Positions 17,103 through 23,623 are shown, counted from the first letter of the stretch. The stretch: DNA of 38,978 nt from Rhodobacteraceae bacterium UBA6141 (GCA_002423245.1 DIVD01000021.1:66285-105262), one strand, 5' to 3'. Notes: a model not told the origin generated them from the letters alone. Numbers and translations are program-made.

Positions 17103-17254
17103 TTCGCGCGGTCCTGTTCCTTGAGTTGCTGAAGAAGCTGCATGAACTTGTCGGGAACAGATTCCTCTACCATTTGCTGATAGACCCGCCTCAAATTCTC
17201 GTCTATCTGCCGCTCGACAGTTGGCTTGTTGTCTTCGGTGCCGCTGGATTTCAT
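17099..17254 (-). CDS. nepR: NepR, anti-sigma factor of EcfG
   Basis: A 51-residue protein that I translated directly from the minus strand. It begins MKSSGTEDNKPTVERQ and continues IDENLRRVYQQMVEE, then SVPDKFMQLLQQLKEQD, which are the two helices and linker of the NepR family (classically IDENLRRVYQ and VPDRFxxLLxxL). NepR binds EcfG and blocks it in unstressed cells; phosphorylated PhyR mimics the sigma factor and sequesters NepR. Its stop overlaps the ecfG start by four bases, so the pair is made in balance. It is easily missed by gene finders because it is so short, but the identity is clear. Confidence 0.95.
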   Translation of the reverse strand: MKSSGTEDNKPTVERQIDENLRRVYQQMVEESVPDKFMQLLQQLKEQDRAK

Positions 17255-17292
17255 ACTGTTTCCCGGGACTTATTTTTTTTTGGTTGCGCGCT

Positions 17293-17318
17293 GGAACAAA
17301 AACAAGCGGGCGCGCGTT
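17293..17318 (+). promoter_or_regulatory. EcfG promoter of phyR
   Basis: GGAAC (17293-17297), 17-bp spacer, CGTT (17315-17318), 37 bp before the phyR start. A perfect match to the EcfG consensus, implying positive feedback of the stress response on phyR. Confidence 0.75.
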
Positions 17319-17325
17319 CGGTTCC
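17301..17325 (-). promoter_or_regulatory. Candidate EcfG promoter of nepR-ecfG-kinase
   Basis: Minus-strand GGAAC (17325-17321), 16-bp spacer, TGTT (17304-17301), one base off consensus in the -10. It lies 47 bp upstream of nepR and physically overlaps the phyR promoter on the other strand. Confidence 0.5.
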
Positions 17326-17355
17326 CTGAAAAACAAAAAAATTGTCGGAGATGAC

Positions 17356-18168
17356 ATGACAGACGGGAAACCCACGGACATCACGGCGGCGATCGGGCCG
17401 GAGTTGCCGTACCTGCGCCGCTATGCGCGTGCGCTGACGGGCAGTCAGGGCACCGGGGATCGCTATGCGGTCGCCACGCTGGAGGCCATTCTGGCGGACC
17501 GTTCCATGTTCGAAAACGATCTTCCGCCTCGCGTGGCGCTGTTTCGCGCCTTTCACGCCATCTGGTCCTCGGCCGGTGCGCCGGTCGCGGAGGGCGGCAG
17601 CGATGCGCTGGAGGCGCGTGCGCAGGTGCACCTCTCCGGCCTGACGCGCAACACGCGCGAGGCGTTGCTGCTGCGCACGATCGAGGAGATGCGTTTCGAC
17701 CAGATCGCGCAGATCATGGATGTCTCGCAGCCCGAGGCCGAGGAGCTTGTCGCCATCGCGATGCGCGAGATGGAGCGCAGCGTGCTGGGCCATGTGATGA
17801 TCATCGAGGATGAGACCATCATCGCGATGGACATCCAGAGCATCGTGCAATCCATGGGCCACCGTGTCACCGGCATCGCCCGCACGCGTGAGCAGGCCGT
17901 GGCGCTCGGTCGGAAGGAACGGCCGAACCTCGTGCTGGCAGATATCCAGTTGGCCGACAACTCCTCGGGTATCGACGCGGTGAATGACATCCTGGCCGAG
18001 ATGGGGGATATCCCCGTGATCTTCATCACCGCCTTCCCCGAGCGGCTGCTGACGGGCGAGCGGCCAGAGCCTGCCTTCCTGATCTCCAAACCCTACCTGG
18101 AAGAGCAGGTTCGCTCTGCCGTCAGCCAGGCGATGTTCTTCGCCTCCACGGAAACGCTGGCCGCCTGA
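17356..18168 (+). CDS. phyR: PhyR, response regulator and anti-anti-sigma factor
   Basis: Central switch of the alphaproteobacterial general stress response. The N-terminal sigma-like part (about residues 10-140, with LPYLRRYARALTGS and LTRNTREALLLRTIEEMRFDQIAQIM) resembles EcfG; the C-terminal receiver (about 146-262) has acidic pocket EDE (151-153), phospho-acceptor Asp196 in LVLADIQLAD, Thr225 in FITA and Lys245 in SKPY. Phosphorylation exposes the sigma-like domain, which captures NepR and frees EcfG. The 270-residue length is normal. ATG at 17356 follows CGGAG; an ATG five bases earlier is out of frame and meets a stop at once. Divergent from nepR-ecfG. Confidence 0.96.
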   Translation: MTDGKPTDITAAIGPELPYLRRYARALTGSQGTGDRYAVATLEAILADRSMFENDLPPRVALFRAFHAIWSSAGAPVAEGGSDALEARAQVHLSGLTRNTREALLLRTIEEMRFDQIAQIMDVSQPEAEELVAIAMREMERSVLGHVMIIEDETIIAMDIQSIVQSMGHRVTGIARTREQAVALGRKERPNLVLADIQLADNSSGIDAVNDILAEMGDIPVIFITAFPERLLTGERPEPAFLISKPYLEEQVRSAVSQAMFFASTETLAA

Positions 18169-18190
18169 TGGCTGCCGGTCCCAGTCGGTC

Positions 18191-18214
18191 AAGGGCCGGT
18201 CTCGGCCGGCCCTT
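18191..18214 (+). terminator. Bidirectional hairpin between phyR and the DUF1328 gene
   Basis: AAGGGCCGG (18191-18199) and CCGGCCCTT (18206-18214), perfect 9-bp stem, 6-nt loop. It lies between two convergent genes, 22 bp after the phyR stop and 10 bp beyond the DUF1328 stop, and can serve both strands. Confidence 0.65.
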
Positions 18215-18224
18215 CCCTGTATGG

Positions 18225-18392
18225 TCATGTCTGGCTTCGGATTGCCCGCGCGATCAGGGCGATCACGAACAGCACGAGGAAGATGAAGAACAGAACCTGT
18301 GCGACGCCGGCAGAGGCGGTGGCGATACCACCAAAACCGAACACGCCGGCGATGAGGGCGATGACGAGGAACACGGCGGCCCAATACAGCAT
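18225..18392 (-). CDS. Small DUF1328 membrane protein
   Basis: A 55-residue, almost wholly hydrophobic protein with two membrane spans: WAAVFLVIALIAGVFGF, then after GGIATASAG a second, VAQVLFFIFLVLFVIALIA, and a basic end RAIRSQT. This matches the DUF1328 (YtjA-like) family, common in proteobacteria and often stress-induced; its mechanism is unknown. GGAGCC lies ahead of the ATG. A perfect EcfG promoter lies 67 bp upstream on the same strand, so it is a probable member of the general stress regulon. Confidence 0.88.
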   Translation of the reverse strand: MLYWAAVFLVIALIAGVFGFGGIATASAGVAQVLFFIFLVLFVIALIARAIRSQT

Positions 18393-18458
18393 CAAGGCTC
18401 CTTTCGCATGGACGAAACGGTATGGGCCAGCATCGGGCGACTGACCGGTTGCTGGACG

Positions 18459-18483
18459 AACGCGCCAGCGGGATTGAGGTTCC
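18459..18483 (-). promoter_or_regulatory. EcfG promoter of the DUF1328 gene
   Basis: Minus-strand GGAAC (18483-18479), 16-bp spacer, CGTT (18462-18459). Perfect consensus, 67 bp before the DUF1328 start. Confidence 0.7.
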
Positions 18484-18526
18484 CCGCCGATGCCGCAGCC
18501 GCACGAGATCTTGGGGCATCGGGCAA

Positions 18527-18551
18527 GGAACCGACCCCCGTCGCCGGCGTT
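18527..18551 (+). promoter_or_regulatory. EcfG promoter of the DUF883 and holin-like genes
   Basis: GGAAC (18527-18531), 16-bp spacer, CGTT (18548-18551). Perfect consensus, 40 bp before the DUF883 gene. The 199-bp gap thus holds two divergent stress promoters, back to back with the one for DUF1328. Confidence 0.7.
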
Positions 18552-18591
18552 GTCGTCACGACAGAAACCACGTCTTGAAGGAGACCCGAAC

Positions 18592-18942
18592 ATGGCTCGC
18601 CTACCCGAACTTCCGAGCGGCAACAACGGCAACGGCATGCCGGTGGACGCCGATTATGCCGCGCTTTCCAACCAGATCGCCGCATTGAAGGCCGATCTTG
18701 CCAACATCACCTCCACGATCGGCGACATGGGCCGCCAGCAGGGCGCGTCGGCGGTCGAAGCTGCGCGCCTGCGCGCCGAACAGCTCAAGGACATGAGCGC
18801 CGAGCAGATCGAGGCGCTGCGCCTGCGTGCGAACGATGCGGCCGCGCAGGCCGATGCCTTCGTGAAGGAGCGTCCGGCGGTGGCTGTTGGCGTGGCCGCG
18901 GCGCTTGGTTTCGTGCTGGGTCTGCTGACGGCCAGGCGCTGA
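18592..18942 (+). CDS. DUF883 (ElaB/YqjD-like) tail-anchored membrane protein
   Basis: A 116-residue protein with a long helical, coiled-coil-prone body (about 25-85; ALSNQIAALKADLANITSTI and repeated Glu/Ala/Arg segments) and a single C-terminal membrane span (ERPAVAVGVAAALGFVLGLL) ending in ARR. This is the layout of the ElaB/YqjD/DUF883 group; E. coli YqjD binds ribosomes and the inner membrane in stationary phase, but the function of this member is unknown. AAGGAG precedes the ATG at 18592 by 8 bases. Expression from the EcfG promoter just upstream is likely. The next gene starts 7 bases after its stop. Confidence 0.88.
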   Translation: MARLPELPSGNNGNGMPVDADYAALSNQIAALKADLANITSTIGDMGRQQGASAVEAARLRAEQLKDMSAEQIEALRLRANDAAAQADAFVKERPAVAVGVAAALGFVLGLLTARR

Positions 18943-18949
18943 GCCGGCG

Positions 18950-19309
18950 ATGTTCAATGCGCTCCTGACCGATGCCAGGAATACCGCGGAGCGGACTGCC
19001 CGACGGGCGATCCGCTCCGCAATGCTGGGCGCCTGCGCCGCAGTTTGCGGCGCTGTCGCGCTTGGTTTTCTGACGGCAGCGGCATTCCTTGCGCTGATGC
19101 ACGATCACGGGGCCATCGCCGCGGCCTTGACCCTGGGGATCGGCTATCTGGTGCTTGCCGCGCTGTGCCTCGTCACCCTGTCCGCCGGCCGCGCGCCTGC
19201 GGCGCCACCCCCGCCCGCCATGAAGCCCCGCCCACCGCTGGGTGAGGCGTTCCTGCTGGGCATGGAGGCCGGGCGCGGCTTCGGCAAGGGGTTCCGCAGC
19301 AGGCGCTAA
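18950..19309 (+). CDS. YqjE-like / phage holin superfamily III membrane protein
   Basis: A 119-residue protein with two membrane spans (about 27-50 and 55-78: AAVCGAVALGFLTAAAFLAL and AAALTLGIGYLVLAALCLVTL), a proline-rich stretch and a basic C-terminus FGKGFRSRR. This is the form of the YqjE/DUF1469 group, usually found beside DUF883 genes as in the E. coli yqjCDE cluster. The holin label is only a fold-family name; nothing here is phage-related. It is coupled to the DUF883 gene and shares its stress promoter. Its stop overlaps the convergent YihY gene by four bases. Confidence 0.75.
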   Translation: MFNALLTDARNTAERTARRAIRSAMLGACAAVCGAVALGFLTAAAFLALMHDHGAIAAALTLGIGYLVLAALCLVTLSAGRAPAAPPPPAMKPRPPLGEAFLLGMEAGRGFGKGFRSRR

Positions 19310-20166
19310 TCCGTGGCCTCCGCGGCCGGCCGGTCCAGCCGCGGAATGCCCAGCACCCGGTTCAGTGCCGCCCCCAGCAGCACCGCATAGGCTGACAGGT
19401 AGAACCACATCAGCAGGGCCACCGCCGCCCCCAGCGCGCCATAAATGCGGTTGTACGAGCCGAAATTCGCCAGATAGAGCGAAAACGCCAGCGAGGCCGC
19501 GGCCCATAGCAGCGCCGCCAGCCCTGCGCCCGGTGTGATCCATCCGGCGCGATGGCCGGTGCCGGTATTCGGGCCGAACCGATAGACCAGTCCCAGCGTC
19601 GCCAGCACCAGCAGGAATGTCGCTGCCCAGGGCAGGCCGGCCACGATCCGCCCCTCGACCGGACCCAGCGGCAGAAAGGCCAGCACGATCGGCACCAGCA
19701 CGATGGTGATCAGCGCGGCAATTGCCATTCCCAGTACCGCCAGCGTCAGCCCCATCGCCACCACCACCTGCCCGAGGCCGCTACGGCTCGGCGAGCCATA
19801 GATCGCGTTCAGCCCCTGCACGACCGAGGCAAGCCCGGTGCGGGTGGACCAGAGCGCCACGCCCAGCGAGATTCCGGTCCGCCAGCCGGCCTGCCCGCCC
19901 GAGGCTCGCACCAGCGCCTCGACCTGCCCGGTGATCAGGCCGAACGCCTCTGGCGGGATGAAGCCCTCGGCGACTTCGAGATAGCTTTGCAGGGCAGCGG
20001 GATCGGCCATCCAGCTCCACACCGAGACGACGGCGGTGAGCGCCGGGAACAGCGCGAACATCGCGTAGAACGCCACCCCCGCCGCGACGAGGCCCAGGTT
20101 GCGCTCGTCCGCCAGGCGCCAGAGTCCGGTCACGATCGTCCAGGGGGTCAGGGCCTGTTGCGGCAT
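19306..20166 (-). CDS. YihY/UPF0761 family inner-membrane protein
   Basis: A 286-residue protein of the YihY/virulence factor BrkB group. It has about six membrane spans and the family motif LVAAGVAFYAMFALFPALTA near the N-terminus (residues 26-45). Also visible are the WSTRTGLASVVQGLNAIYG segment and the C-terminal YGALGAAVALLMWFYLSAYAVLLGAALN. Once called ribonuclease BN by mistake; the true function is unknown, though transport or lipid handling is often suspected. It ends within the last bases of the convergent holin-like gene. Its promoter must be in the 307-bp gap upstream. Confidence 0.9.
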   Translation of the reverse strand: MPQQALTPWTIVTGLWRLADERNLGLVAAGVAFYAMFALFPALTAVVSVWSWMADPAALQSYLEVAEGFIPPEAFGLITGQVEALVRASGGQAGWRTGISLGVALWSTRTGLASVVQGLNAIYGSPSRSGLGQVVVAMGLTLAVLGMAIAALITIVLVPIVLAFLPLGPVEGRIVAGLPWAATFLLVLATLGLVYRFGPNTGTGHRAGWITPGAGLAALLWAAASLAFSLYLANFGSYNRIYGALGAAVALLMWFYLSAYAVLLGAALNRVLGIPRLDRPAAEATD

Positions 20167-20229
20167 CCGGTAGTCCCTTCTTCAGCGGTCACTGGCATGA
20201 CCGGCCGATGATGGACTGCCGGGATGCGG

Positions 20230-20258
20230 GATACAACCCTTTGCGCCGAATGAATTAT
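20230..20258 (+). promoter_or_regulatory. Candidate sigma-70 promoter of the structured RNA
   Basis: GATACA (20230-20235), 17-bp spacer, AATTAT (20253-20258); 3/6 and 4/6 matches. It would place transcription start near 20265, just before the closing stem at 20269. Weak on sequence alone; supported mainly by position. Confidence 0.3.
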
Positions 20259-20268
20259 CGCAGATAAC

Positions 20269-20451
20269 GCCGGGGGCGGGAGCCGCGAAACGGGCCTCTT
20301 GGTGAGGGACAGCGGGGCAAGACCCGTCTCGCGGCATCCGGCTTCTGGCGGGGACCTGTTGCCGGATCACCGGGCGGCCCGGCAAAGCCGCGCGGTTCGT
20401 GCTGACAACTCCGCAAACAGCGCCCGGGTTCCCGCCCCGGCAGATTTTTTT
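20269..20451 (+). ncRNA. Candidate structured small RNA with closing stem and terminator
   Basis: The 307-bp gap between the YihY and dnaQ genes holds no protein gene I can support. On the plus strand, 20269-20281 pairs with 20430-20441: twelve base pairs with one bulged G, a long-range closing stem. Inside are three local hairpins: 20282-20294 with 20323-20335 (12 of 13 pairs), ATCCGGC/GCCGGAT (20336-20342, 20361-20367), and CCGGG/CCCGG (20370-20374, 20378-20382). Directly after the closing stem comes AGA and seven T (20445-20451), an intrinsic terminator. The expected transcript is about 180 nt. Size and overall form resemble 6S RNA, but I do not recognise the 6S central bubble with certainty, so the class is open. 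SRP RNA, tmRNA and RNase P RNA do not fit. Confidence 0.5.
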
Positions 20452-20473
20452 GCCGCTGCCGTGTTTGCCCGCG

Positions 20474-21169
20474 TCAGGCGAATCGCCGCCAGATCGCCGC
20501 CTCGCCCAGGCTGGCGACGAAGGCGTCGTGCGCCTCCGCCTCGGCCTCCGTCAGCCGCGGCGGCAGCGGGACCGGGCGCGGACGCGGACGCCAGGCCGCT
20601 TCTGCCTGCGCGCCGGCCTTCCGGGCGGGGGCGCCGGAGAGCGCAAAGTCCGGCTGCCGGCCGCCGATCAGCTCCAGATACACCTCTGCCAGGATCTCGC
20701 TGTCCAGCAGCGCCCCGTGCTTCTCGCGCGAGGAGTTGTCCACCCCGAACCGCCGGCACAGCGCGTCGAGCGATGCGGGCGAGCCCGGAAACCGGCGCCG
20801 CGCGAGCATCAGCGTATCCAGCACCCTGTCGGCCCCGATCAGCGGCAGCCTCGCCCGGGACATCTCTGCGTTCAGGAATTTCACGTCGAAGCTGGCATTG
20901 TGGATCACCAGCCTCGACTCCGTTCCGATGAACTCCCAGAAGGCGGCGCCGATCTCGGCAAAGCATGGCTTGTCGCGCAGGAACTCGTCGCCAAGACCAT
21001 GAACCTCGAGCGCTTCGGCGGGCATGGGGCGCTCGGGGTTGATGTACTGGTGATAGGTCCGCCCGGTCGGCATGTGGTTGAACAGCTCCACCGCCCCGAT
21101 CTCGACGATGCGGTGGCCGTCAGCGGGTTCAAGGCCGGTGGTTTCGGTATCGAGGACGATTTCACGCAT
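20474..21169 (-). CDS. dnaQ: DnaQ, DNA polymerase III epsilon subunit (3'-5' proofreading exonuclease)
   Basis: Proofreading exonuclease of the replicative polymerase. The 231-residue protein has the DEDDh exonuclease motifs: LDTETTG (Asp7, Glu9), NASFD (Asp95) and HGALLDSEI (His151, Asp156). The rest is a Pro/Arg-rich linker (about 175-205) and a C-terminal helix region for contact with the polymerase alpha subunit. It is the last gene of the minus-strand run maf-aroE-coaE-dnaQ and overlaps coaE by 8 bases. A plus-strand terminator of the candidate RNA lies just beyond its stop. Confidence 0.96.
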   Translation of the reverse strand: MREIVLDTETTGLEPADGHRIVEIGAVELFNHMPTGRTYHQYINPERPMPAEALEVHGLGDEFLRDKPCFAEIGAAFWEFIGTESRLVIHNASFDVKFLNAEMSRARLPLIGADRVLDTLMLARRRFPGSPASLDALCRRFGVDNSSREKHGALLDSEILAEVYLELIGGRQPDFALSGAPARKAGAQAEAAWRPRPRPVPLPPRLTEAEAEAHDAFVASLGEAAIWRRFA

Positions 21170-21767
21170 GGCGGGCCCGGATGGTTTCGATCAGATCGTG
21201 CACGGCGGCGCCGGTCTCTTCAAGCCCGGTGGTCTCGATGACCCAGGTCGCGCGGGCGCGTTTTTCGGCATCCGGCATCTGCCGCGACAGGATCATGTCG
21301 AGCTGCTCGGGCGTCATTCCCGGGCGGGCCAGCACCCGGGCGCGCTGCACCTCGGGCGGGGCGGTCACGACCAGCGTGGCATCCATCCCGGCATCGGAGC
21401 CGCCCTCGAACAGCAGCGGAATATCCAGAACCACCAGCGGCTTGCCTTCTGCCGCGGCCAGAAATGCGGCCCGGTCGGCGGCGACCAGCGGATGCACGGC
21501 CGCTTCGATCCGGCGCAGCGCGCCCGGATCCTGCGCGATCCAGTCCTTCAGGATGGCGCGGTCAACGGCGCCCTCCCGCACCGCCGCGGGATGCAATGCG
21601 GCGATGGCAGGCACCGCGGCGCCGCCGGGCGCATAAAGCCGGTGCACCGCGGCATCCGCATCCCAGACCGGCACCCCCGCCTCGGCAAACATCGCCGCCG
21701 TCGTGGATTTCCCCATGCCGATGGAGCCGGTAAGGCCGAGCCGGAACGGGCGCGCGCTGCCGCTCAT
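21162..21767 (-). CDS. coaE: Dephospho-CoA kinase
   Basis: Final step of coenzyme A synthesis: phosphorylates the 3'-hydroxyl of dephospho-CoA with ATP. The 201-residue P-loop kinase has Walker A GSIGMGKST (14-22), the DADAAVHRLY substrate segment (37-46), the VLDIPLLFE motif and the lid region PEVQRARVLARPGMT with RQMPDAEKRARA. Its start overlaps the aroE stop in an ATGA and its end overlaps dnaQ by 8 bases, so it is part of one translationally linked operon. Confidence 0.96.
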   Translation of the reverse strand: MSGSARPFRLGLTGSIGMGKSTTAAMFAEAGVPVWDADAAVHRLYAPGGAAVPAIAALHPAAVREGAVDRAILKDWIAQDPGALRRIEAAVHPLVAADRAAFLAAAEGKPLVVLDIPLLFEGGSDAGMDATLVVTAPPEVQRARVLARPGMTPEQLDMILSRQMPDAEKRARATWVIETTGLEETGAAVHDLIETIRARHA

Positions 21768-22603
21768 GCCGCCAGTACCGCGTCGCGCGTCGCCTGATCG
21801 ACCTCGGGCCGGGTGCCGAACCAGCGTTCGAACCCGGGCGCGGCCTGATGCAGCAGCATCCCCAGCCCGTCCACCGTCACGCAGCCCATCGCCGCGGCGG
21901 TTTCCAGAAACCTGGTCCGCAGCGGCGTATAGACGATATCCGTGACCACGGCAGAGGGCATCAGCCCGTCCAGCGGCACCAGAAACTCCGGCTTGCCGAC
22001 CATGCCAAGCGATGAGGCGTTCACCACCGTCGCCGCATCGTCCAGCATGTTGCCCGCCTGCACCCAGTCATGGACCACGACCTTGGCGCCGAATTCGGCC
22101 CGCAGCGCCTCTGCCCGCGGGCGGGTGCGGTTGGTGACGCGGATCTCGGGTACGCCCACTTCCAGAAGCGAGGCGACGACGGCGCGCGCGGCGCCGCCCG
22201 CGCCAAAGACGGCAGCGGGGCCAGATCCAGGCTTCCAGCCCGGCGCATTCTGCCGAAGGTTGGCGATGAAGCCGTACCCATCGGTGTTGTCGGCGTGAAT
22301 CTTGCCGTCCTTGCGAAAGATCAGCGTATTCGCCGCCCCGATCAGCGCCGCGCGGTCGGTGACCACATCGGCCAGTTGCAGCACGGTTTCCTTGTGCGGG
22401 ATCGTGACGTTGCAGCCGACGAAGCCCATCTTCGGCATCGCCGCCAGCACCTCGCGCAGATCGGCCTGCGACACCTCCAGCGGCACGTAATGCCCGGCAA
22501 GCCCGTATCTGCGCAGCCAGTAGCCGTGCAGGCGCGGCGAGCGGGATTGGGCGACCGGCGAGCCGATGACCCCGGCCAGCGGAACCTTGGGAAGATCGGT
22601 CAT
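21764..22603 (-). CDS. aroE: Shikimate dehydrogenase (NADP-dependent)
   Basis: Reduces 3-dehydroshikimate to shikimate in the aromatic amino-acid pathway. The 279-residue protein has the shikimate-binding SRSPRLHGYW (20-29), NVTIPHKE with catalytic Lys71, NTDG with Asp108, and the NADP Rossmann motif FGAGGAARAVV (133-143) followed by NRT. The start at 22603 overlaps the maf stop in an ATGA; in-frame sequence further upstream is inside maf and was not used. Confidence 0.96.
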   Translation of the reverse strand: MTDLPKVPLAGVIGSPVAQSRSPRLHGYWLRRYGLAGHYVPLEVSQADLREVLAAMPKMGFVGCNVTIPHKETVLQLADVVTDRAALIGAANTLIFRKDGKIHADNTDGYGFIANLRQNAPGWKPGSGPAAVFGAGGAARAVVASLLEVGVPEIRVTNRTRPRAEALRAEFGAKVVVHDWVQAGNMLDDAATVVNASSLGMVGKPEFLVPLDGLMPSAVVTDIVYTPLRTRFLETAAAMGCVTVDGLGMLLHQAAPGFERWFGTRPEVDQATRDAVLAA

Positions 22604-23199
22604 GCCGGCATCTCTCCGCGCAGCCGCAGCCAGTTCAGCAGCGGGATCAGCGGCAATCCCAGGATGGTGAAATGGTCGCCCTCCACGCGAGACATCAGGC
22701 AGATCCCCTCCCTTTCGATCTGATAGCAGCCGACGCAGTGGCGGATGCTGTCCCAGTTCCGAGTGACGTAATCGTCGATGAAGCCGTCCGACAGCTCGTG
22801 CATCGTCAGCCGCGCCTCGCCGACATGGCGCCACTCGGGTTTCGAGGCCCGATATATCACGGCGGCCGACAGCAGGCGGTGGGTTTTTCCCGAAAGCGCC
22901 CGCAACTGTGCCCGCGCTGCATCAGGCGTGGCGGGTTTTTCGAACACCTGACCCTTCAGGTCCAGCACCTGGTCCGCGCCCAGCACAAGCGCCTCGGGGT
23001 TCCGGTCCGACAGCTTGCGCGCCTTCATCTCGGCAAGCGCATCGGCGAGGTCGCGCGGGCTGGCGCCTTCCGCTTCCAGCGCGGCGCGGATCGCCTGCTC
23101 ATCCACGCGCGCGGGCAGCACCTGCGGCGACAGACCGGCAGCGCGGAGCATCGCCGCACGGGTCTCGGAGGCGGAGGCAAGCAGCAGCGGAGTCGGCAT
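22600..23199 (-). CDS. maf: Maf-like nucleotide pyrophosphatase
   Basis: Maf/YhdE-YceF family house-cleaning enzyme that hydrolyses non-canonical or modified nucleoside triphosphates (such as 7-methyl-GTP or dTTP/UTP, depending on subfamily) to monophosphates. The 199-residue protein shows the N-terminal LASASETRAAML (7-18), Lys61 in MKARK, catalytic Asp76 in VLGADQVL, and EKP (87-89). The WDSIRHCVGCYQIE segment is typical of alphaproteobacterial members beside the origin. It is the gene nearest to oriC on the left and is transcribed away from it; its promoter must overlap the origin region. AGGAACGTCCC precedes the ATG on the minus strand. Confidence 0.93.
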   Translation of the reverse strand: MPTPLLLASASETRAAMLRAAGLSPQVLPARVDEQAIRAALEAEGASPRDLADALAEMKARKLSDRNPEALVLGADQVLDLKGQVFEKPATPDAARAQLRALSGKTHRLLSAAVIYRASKPEWRHVGEARLTMHELSDGFIDDYVTRNWDSIRHCVGCYQIEREGICLMSRVEGDHFTILGLPLIPLLNWLRLRGEMPA

Positions 23200-23623
23200 G
23201 GGACGTTCCTGTGGAAAACCCGGCGCCAAGCCGGGGGAGGCCGTGGGGGCAAGTGGCCCTGGCGACTGCTGGCGGAAATCCGGGGCGGCTGTCAAGCATC
23301 CGGCGGCGGCTTATCCACGCTGGCGCAAGGTTTTCCTCAGCCTGTGGACCTCCGGGGACGGTCGCAGGCTGGCGGGATCCATGCACAGGCGCTCGTCGGA
23401 AGAAAGCGTCTCAACCACTTGCAGTCTGGCACTATTTACAGATTTGTTCCCACATCTGAAAACTGCCAACAGGGTTTTCCACAGGCACTTTGACCTGTGG
23501 AGAAACCGCTGCGATCCCGTGCAATCCCGTTATCCCCAGCCCCTACTGACATCATCATCTCTTCTTTCTTTCTTCTTTTAAGTTAAGAGAAGGCGGAGAC
23601 CTTCGCGGCCGAGGCCCCCGACC
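23200..23623. other. Probable chromosomal replication origin (oriC)
   Basis: The 424-bp gap between divergent maf and hemJ has no gene. It holds five sites matching the DnaA box TTATCCACA at 8 of 9 positions: 23210-23218 (minus), 23311-23319 (plus), 23475-23483 (plus), 23496-23504 (minus) and 23530-23538 (plus). A weaker one is at 23343-23351 (minus). Next to the last box is an AT- and pyrimidine-rich tract (about 23549-23592, ending in ttaagttaaga), suitable as the unwinding element. Flanking genes point away on both sides, and parAB with parS sites lies within 8 kb. In several Alphaproteobacteria the origin lies in this maf/hemE/hemJ neighbourhood. Confidence 0.85.

Noticed and set aside
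18168..18578. Plus-strand open frame of 136 codons after phyR
   Set aside because: Runs antisense through the DUF1328 gene and its promoter, with a charged low-complexity product and no ribosome-binding site.
18950..19309. Phage holin suggesting prophage remains
   Set aside because: No phage genes nearby; the protein pairs with a DUF883 gene as in the E. coli yqj cluster and is under a stress promoter.
20269..20451. Naming the structured RNA as 6S, SRP RNA or tmRNA
   Set aside because: SRP core GGTCAGG-type sequence and tmRNA tRNA-like ends are absent, and the 6S central bubble cannot be assigned confidently by eye, so only a generic RNA call is made.
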